Assembly: GCF_900549175.1 (NCBI RefSeq)
Contig: NZ_URNN01000137.1
Coordinates: forward strand, 1 to 8,861
DNA: 8,861 nucleotides
Origin: an uncultured Prevotella sp.
GTDB taxonomy: Bacteria > Bacteroidota > Bacteroidia > Bacteroidales > Bacteroidaceae
Reading direction: 5' to 3'
The notes below the pieces were generated by a model that searched no databases, was not told the DNA's origin, and worked only from the letters and a program-made list of their open reading frames with translations. This document shows positions 6,292-8,861 of the stretch, piece after piece (position 1 is the stretch's first letter; each line of letters begins with the position of its first letter). Made by a program: the position numbers and the translations under genes.

Positions 6292-7146
6292 ATGAAGGAC
6301 GTACTTGAAGAGATTGTTGCATGGAAGCGTGTGGAGGTGGCCGGACAGAAGGAGGAGCTTCCCGAACGGGAAATCCACCGGCTCGCCGAACGGCTGATAT
6401 ATCAGGAACAGGCGGAAGGCAGGGGCATGGCGTCGATGCGACGCGCCATAAAGGAGTCACGGACGGGCATAATAGCCGAGTTCAAACGCATGTCGCCGTC
6501 GAAAGGCTGGATAAGGCAGTCGGGGCGCGCCACGGAGATACCCTTGGACTATCAGCATAACGGTGCGGCCGCCGTGAGCATACTCACTGACGAGAGATAT
6601 TTCGGCGGGCACGACGACTTCATCCGCGACGCGCGCCGCAGCGGTGTGACAATACCCGTATTATACAAGAATTTCGTCATCGACGAGTATCAAATATTCC
6701 GTGCGCGCCTTTGCGGTGCCTCGGCCGTACTGCTGATTGCAGCCGCCCTGCGCAAAGACGAGTGCCGCAGCCTCACCGCCACGGCGCACGGGCTGGGTCT
6801 TGAGGTGCTTCTCGAGATGCACGGCGAGGAGGAACTGGAATACGCGGAACTGGAACCCGACATGTGCGGCATAAACAACCGCAACCTCGGGTCGTTCGTC
6901 ACCGATGTCAGCAACTCGTTCCGCATGGCCCGCCTGCTGCCCGCCGATGCCGTGAAAGTGAGCGAGAGCGGCATATCGTCGCCCGAGACAATATGCCGTC
7001 TGCGCGCGGAAGGCTTCCACGGATTCCTCATAGGGGAGAATTTCATGCGTGCCAAAAACCCGGGAACGGCCCTGAAGGAGTTCATCCACACGGCGCAGGA
7101 CCTCATGCGGCCTGCGGACAACACGCATGAAGCCCCACGGGCATAA
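6292..7146 (+). CDS. trpC: Indole-3-glycerol-phosphate synthase
   Basis: This TIM-barrel enzyme closes the indole ring, decarboxylating and dehydrating CdRP to indole-3-glycerol phosphate. The 284-aa protein is a stand-alone TrpC, not the TrpC-TrpF fusion of enterobacteria. Visible catalytic residues are E63 and K65 in IAEFKRMSPSKG (61-72), K126 in VLYKNF (123-128), E175 in LLEMH, N195 in GINNRNL and S226 in SESGI. LTDERYFGG (99-106 region) is a typical substrate loop. The segment usually written VLRKDF/VLRKEF reads VLYKNF here: the general-acid lysine is kept but its neighbours are changed. It lies 7 nt after trpD, so translation is probably coupled. The last about 12 residues extend past the barrel as a Pro/Ala/His tail. 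Confidence 0.95.
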   Translation: MKDVLEEIVAWKRVEVAGQKEELPEREIHRLAERLIYQEQAEGRGMASMRRAIKESRTGIIAEFKRMSPSKGWIRQSGRATEIPLDYQHNGAAAVSILTDERYFGGHDDFIRDARRSGVTIPVLYKNFVIDEYQIFRARLCGASAVLLIAAALRKDECRSLTATAHGLGLEVLLEMHGEEELEYAELEPDMCGINNRNLGSFVTDVSNSFRMARLLPADAVKVSESGISSPETICRLRAEGFHGFLIGENFMRAKNPGTALKEFIHTAQDLMRPADNTHEAPRA

Positions 7147-7174
7147 TAATTCACTATAAACAACGCACAAATAT

Positions 7175-7846
7175 ATGATAATAAAGGTATGCGGCATGCG
7201 CGACGCCAAAAACATACGCGACGTGGAGGCACTCGGCATCGACTGGCTCGGCATGATATTCTGGGACAAGTCTCCCCGCAGCATAACCCTGACACCATCC
7301 GGCTCGGGCATCATCCCCGACCAGGTGACACCGGGCAACGAATGTAACACCAATAAAGTGAAACGTGTGGGCGTGTTTGTCAACGCCACCGCACGGCACA
7401 TTATAACCATGGCCGTCAACAACAAGCTCGACATCATACAAATGCACGGCAACGAGACGCCCATACTGATAGACAATCTCCGCGCCACGCTCGACCCGGA
7501 CATACGCCCCGGCATAAAATTCATCAAGGCCATAAGCGTGACATCGGCAGAAGACATCGGCAGATATCATGAATATGAAGCATGCGCCGACTATTTCCTC
7601 TTCGACACGCGATGCAAGACTGTCGGCGGAAGCGGACAGCAGTTCGACTGGGGCATACTCGACGCCTACCACGGCAGGCGCCCGTTTCTGCTAAGCGGTG
7701 GAATTGGTCCCGGCGATGCAGAAAGGATAAAGGCATTGCGCCACCCCATGTTTGCCGGCATCGACCTCAACTCGCGCTTCGAGACGGCACCGGGAGTGAA
7801 AGATGTAGAGGCACTGCGGAGATTTATAACAATGGTAAGGAGTTAA
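7175..7846 (+). CDS. trpF: Phosphoribosylanthranilate isomerase
   Basis: This enzyme carries out the Amadori rearrangement of phosphoribosylanthranilate to CdRP, between the TrpD and TrpC steps. The 223-aa TIM barrel shows C6 as general base in KVCGM (4-8) and D144 as general acid in LFDTR. GGSG (151-154) and SGGIGPGD (174-181) bind phosphate, and QMHG (89-92) replaces the usual QLHG. After SPRSI (33-37) there is an extra loop of about 20 residues (roughly 41-60, rich in Gly, Pro and Asn) before the KRVGVFVN strand. I do not expect this in shorter homologues. trpF begins 28 nt after trpC. The GGAGTTAAG repeats begin inside its last three codons, so the repeat supplies the stop codon. Confidence 0.94.
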   Translation: MIIKVCGMRDAKNIRDVEALGIDWLGMIFWDKSPRSITLTPSGSGIIPDQVTPGNECNTNKVKRVGVFVNATARHIITMAVNNKLDIIQMHGNETPILIDNLRATLDPDIRPGIKFIKAISVTSAEDIGRYHEYEACADYFLFDTRCKTVGGSGQQFDWGILDAYHGRRPFLLSGGIGPGDAERIKALRHPMFAGIDLNSRFETAPGVKDVEALRRFITMVRS

Positions 7847-7894
7847 GGAGATTCTTTGAGGAGTTAAGGAGTAAAGGAGTTAAAGGGAGTTAAG
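7839..7894. repeat. Five GGAGTTAAG units after trpF
   Basis: Copies lie at 7839-7847, 7860-7868, 7868-7876 (GGAGTAAAG), 7876-7885 (GGAGTTAAAG) and 7886-7894. Adjacent copies share a base, giving a period of 8-10 nt. The first overlaps the trpF stop codon. The reverse form CTTAACTCC occurs at 8004-8012, on the far side of the palindromic element, so the two flanks can pair. A similar inverted tract flanks the element at 1500-1636. The units resemble Shine-Dalgarno sequence but no ATG is suitably placed. Confidence 0.8.
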
Positions 7895-7917
7895 CCAAAT
7901 GCGACATAAAGGAGGCC

Positions 7918-7999
7918 GTATCAAAATAAGGTTCACGCACATTGTAGGGACATATTCTTGTATTTGTCCCTACAAGTCACTCCCTTTGCATTTTGATAC
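7918..7999. repeat. Palindromic interspersed element, short copy inside the operon
   Basis: The ends are perfect 10-bp inverted repeats, GTATCAAAAT (7918-7927) and ATTTTGATAC (7990-7999). The core is an 11-bp inverted repeat, TTGTAGGGACA (7942-7952) with TGTCCCTACAA (7965-7975). The left half closely matches 1500-1550 upstream of the operon and the right end matches 1621-1636, so this is the same family with a shorter centre. It has no coding capacity. It lies in the 193-nt trpF-trpA gap and could form an mRNA hairpin that affects trpA expression or 3' end stability of the upstream message. No T run follows the core. Confidence 0.85.
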
Positions 8000-8039
8000 A
8001 CCACTTAACTCCTGAATAAACAAAAAACAATTACGAAAT

Positions 8040-8816
8040 ATGAACAAGATAAACAGACTATTCTCAGAGAGCAAGGACAGCAAGCTGCTGTCGCTCTATT
8101 TTTGCGCCGGATGCCCCACCCTCGGCGGCACGGCCGATGTGATACGCGCCATGCAGCGTCGCGGCATTGACATGGTTGAAGTGGGAATACCATTCAGCGA
8201 CCCCATGGCCGACGGCCCCGTAATTCAGGGAGCCACGACCACTGCCCTGCGCAACGGCATGAACCTGCGCCTGCTCTTCAGCCAGCTCAGGGAGATAAAG
8301 GACGAAGTGAGCATACCGCTAATACTCATGGGCTACCTCAACCCCATCATGCAGTATGGCATAGAGGAGTTCTGCCGCAGCTGCGTGGAGAGCGGCGTTT
8401 CGGGAGCCATCATCCCCGACCTGCCCTTCAAGGACTATCTTGAAGAGGTGAAGCCGGTGGCCGACCGCTACGACCTGCGCATAATAATGATGATAACGCC
8501 CGAGACGAGCGAGGAGCGCATACGCTTCATCGACGAGCACACCGACGGTTTCATCTACATGGTGTCTTCCGCCGCCATCACCGGTGCACAGAAAAACTTC
8601 GACGAGGCAAAGCGTGAATACTTCCGCCGCATTGATGCCATGCAACTGCGCAACCCGCGCATGATAGGTTTCGGCATCTCCAACCGCCAAACCTTCGAAA
8701 GTGCACGGCAGAATGCAGCCGGAGCCATCATCGGCAGCAAGTTTGTCACACTGCTCAGCGAGAGTGGCAATGCCGACGAGGCACTTGACAAGCTGTTTGA
8801 AGCACTGGAAAATTAG
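8040..8816 (+). CDS. trpA: Tryptophan synthase alpha chain
   Basis: This TIM-barrel subunit cleaves indole-3-glycerol phosphate to indole and glyceraldehyde-3-phosphate and channels indole to TrpB. The 258-aa protein has catalytic E47 in VEVGIPFSDP (46-55) and D58 in MADGP (56-60). Y173 lies in FIYMVSSAAITG (171-182), where many homologues read FIYLVSRAGVTG. GFGIS and the ...GAIIGSKFV strand near the C terminus bind phosphate. It is separated from its partner trpB by the other five genes. It is preceded by a 193-nt repeat-filled gap, the largest in the operon, so its level may be set partly apart from the rest. The start ATG follows an A-rich leader (ACAATTACGAAAT) without Shine-Dalgarno. It is the last trp gene; only 45 nt follow in the window. 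Confidence 0.96.
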   Translation: MNKINRLFSESKDSKLLSLYFCAGCPTLGGTADVIRAMQRRGIDMVEVGIPFSDPMADGPVIQGATTTALRNGMNLRLLFSQLREIKDEVSIPLILMGYLNPIMQYGIEEFCRSCVESGVSGAIIPDLPFKDYLEEVKPVADRYDLRIIMMITPETSEERIRFIDEHTDGFIYMVSSAAITGAQKNFDEAKREYFRRIDAMQLRNPRMIGFGISNRQTFESARQNAAGAIIGSKFVTLLSESGNADEALDKLFEALEN

Positions 8817-8848
8817 GTCAGAGTGAAGAGGCTTTTTAGGTCAGAGTG
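8813..8848. repeat. Direct repeat at the trpA 3' end
   Basis: TTAGGTCAGAGTG occurs at 8813-8825 and again at 8836-8848, 23 nt apart. The first copy includes the trpA stop codon TAG (8814-8816). After each copy comes (A/C)AGAG. The window ends at 8861, so further units could follow. No terminator hairpin is visible in the 45 nt after trpA. Confidence 0.7.
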
Positions 8849-8861
8849 CAGAGATATGAGT

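Overview
The window carries a complete tryptophan biosynthesis operon, trpB-E-G-D-C-F-A, on the + strand (1949-8816). A gene-poor, repeat-rich stretch and one small lipoprotein gene lie upstream. The organism is most likely a member of the Bacteroidales, probably Prevotella-like. This rests on four points: the trpB-first gene order, promoter-like TTTG / TAnnTTTG pairs of the Bacteroidota type, A-rich translation starts with almost no Shine-Dalgarno signal, and a lipoprotein resembling a family common in that phylum. The genus is an inference.

Layout: 1-972 has no convincing gene. It contains a triplicated 21-22 nt repeat (94-154), a 22-bp-period array of palindromes ending in an inverted copy (368-516), and on the - strand a good Bacteroidota promoter (861-830) aimed at two hairpins (824-741) that may be a small RNA. 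A 171-aa secreted lipoprotein gene follows (973-1488), then a palindromic repeat element (1500-1636). Next come the trp promoter (1713-1743) and the trp leader (1776-1907).

The most interesting feature is the leader. A 16-codon ORF (1776-1826) contains three consecutive Trp codons. Downstream are mutually exclusive RNA pairings ending in an 11-bp hairpin and a U run (1872-1907), just before trpB. This is the architecture of ribosome-mediated transcription attenuation, apparently evolved independently in sequence from the enterobacterial version. It would reduce transcription of all seven genes when charged tRNA-Trp is plentiful.

The operon encodes every step from chorismate to tryptophan. 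TrpE/TrpG make anthranilate, TrpD adds phosphoribosyl, TrpF isomerises, TrpC closes the indole ring, and TrpA/TrpB make tryptophan. All seven proteins look full-length with their catalytic residues. Two intercistronic gaps hold repeats: trpG-trpD (short CCC-A units) and trpF-trpA (GGAGTTAAG units plus a second copy of the palindromic element found upstream of the operon). These repeats are likely mobile or slippage-derived and may affect mRNA folding within the operon.
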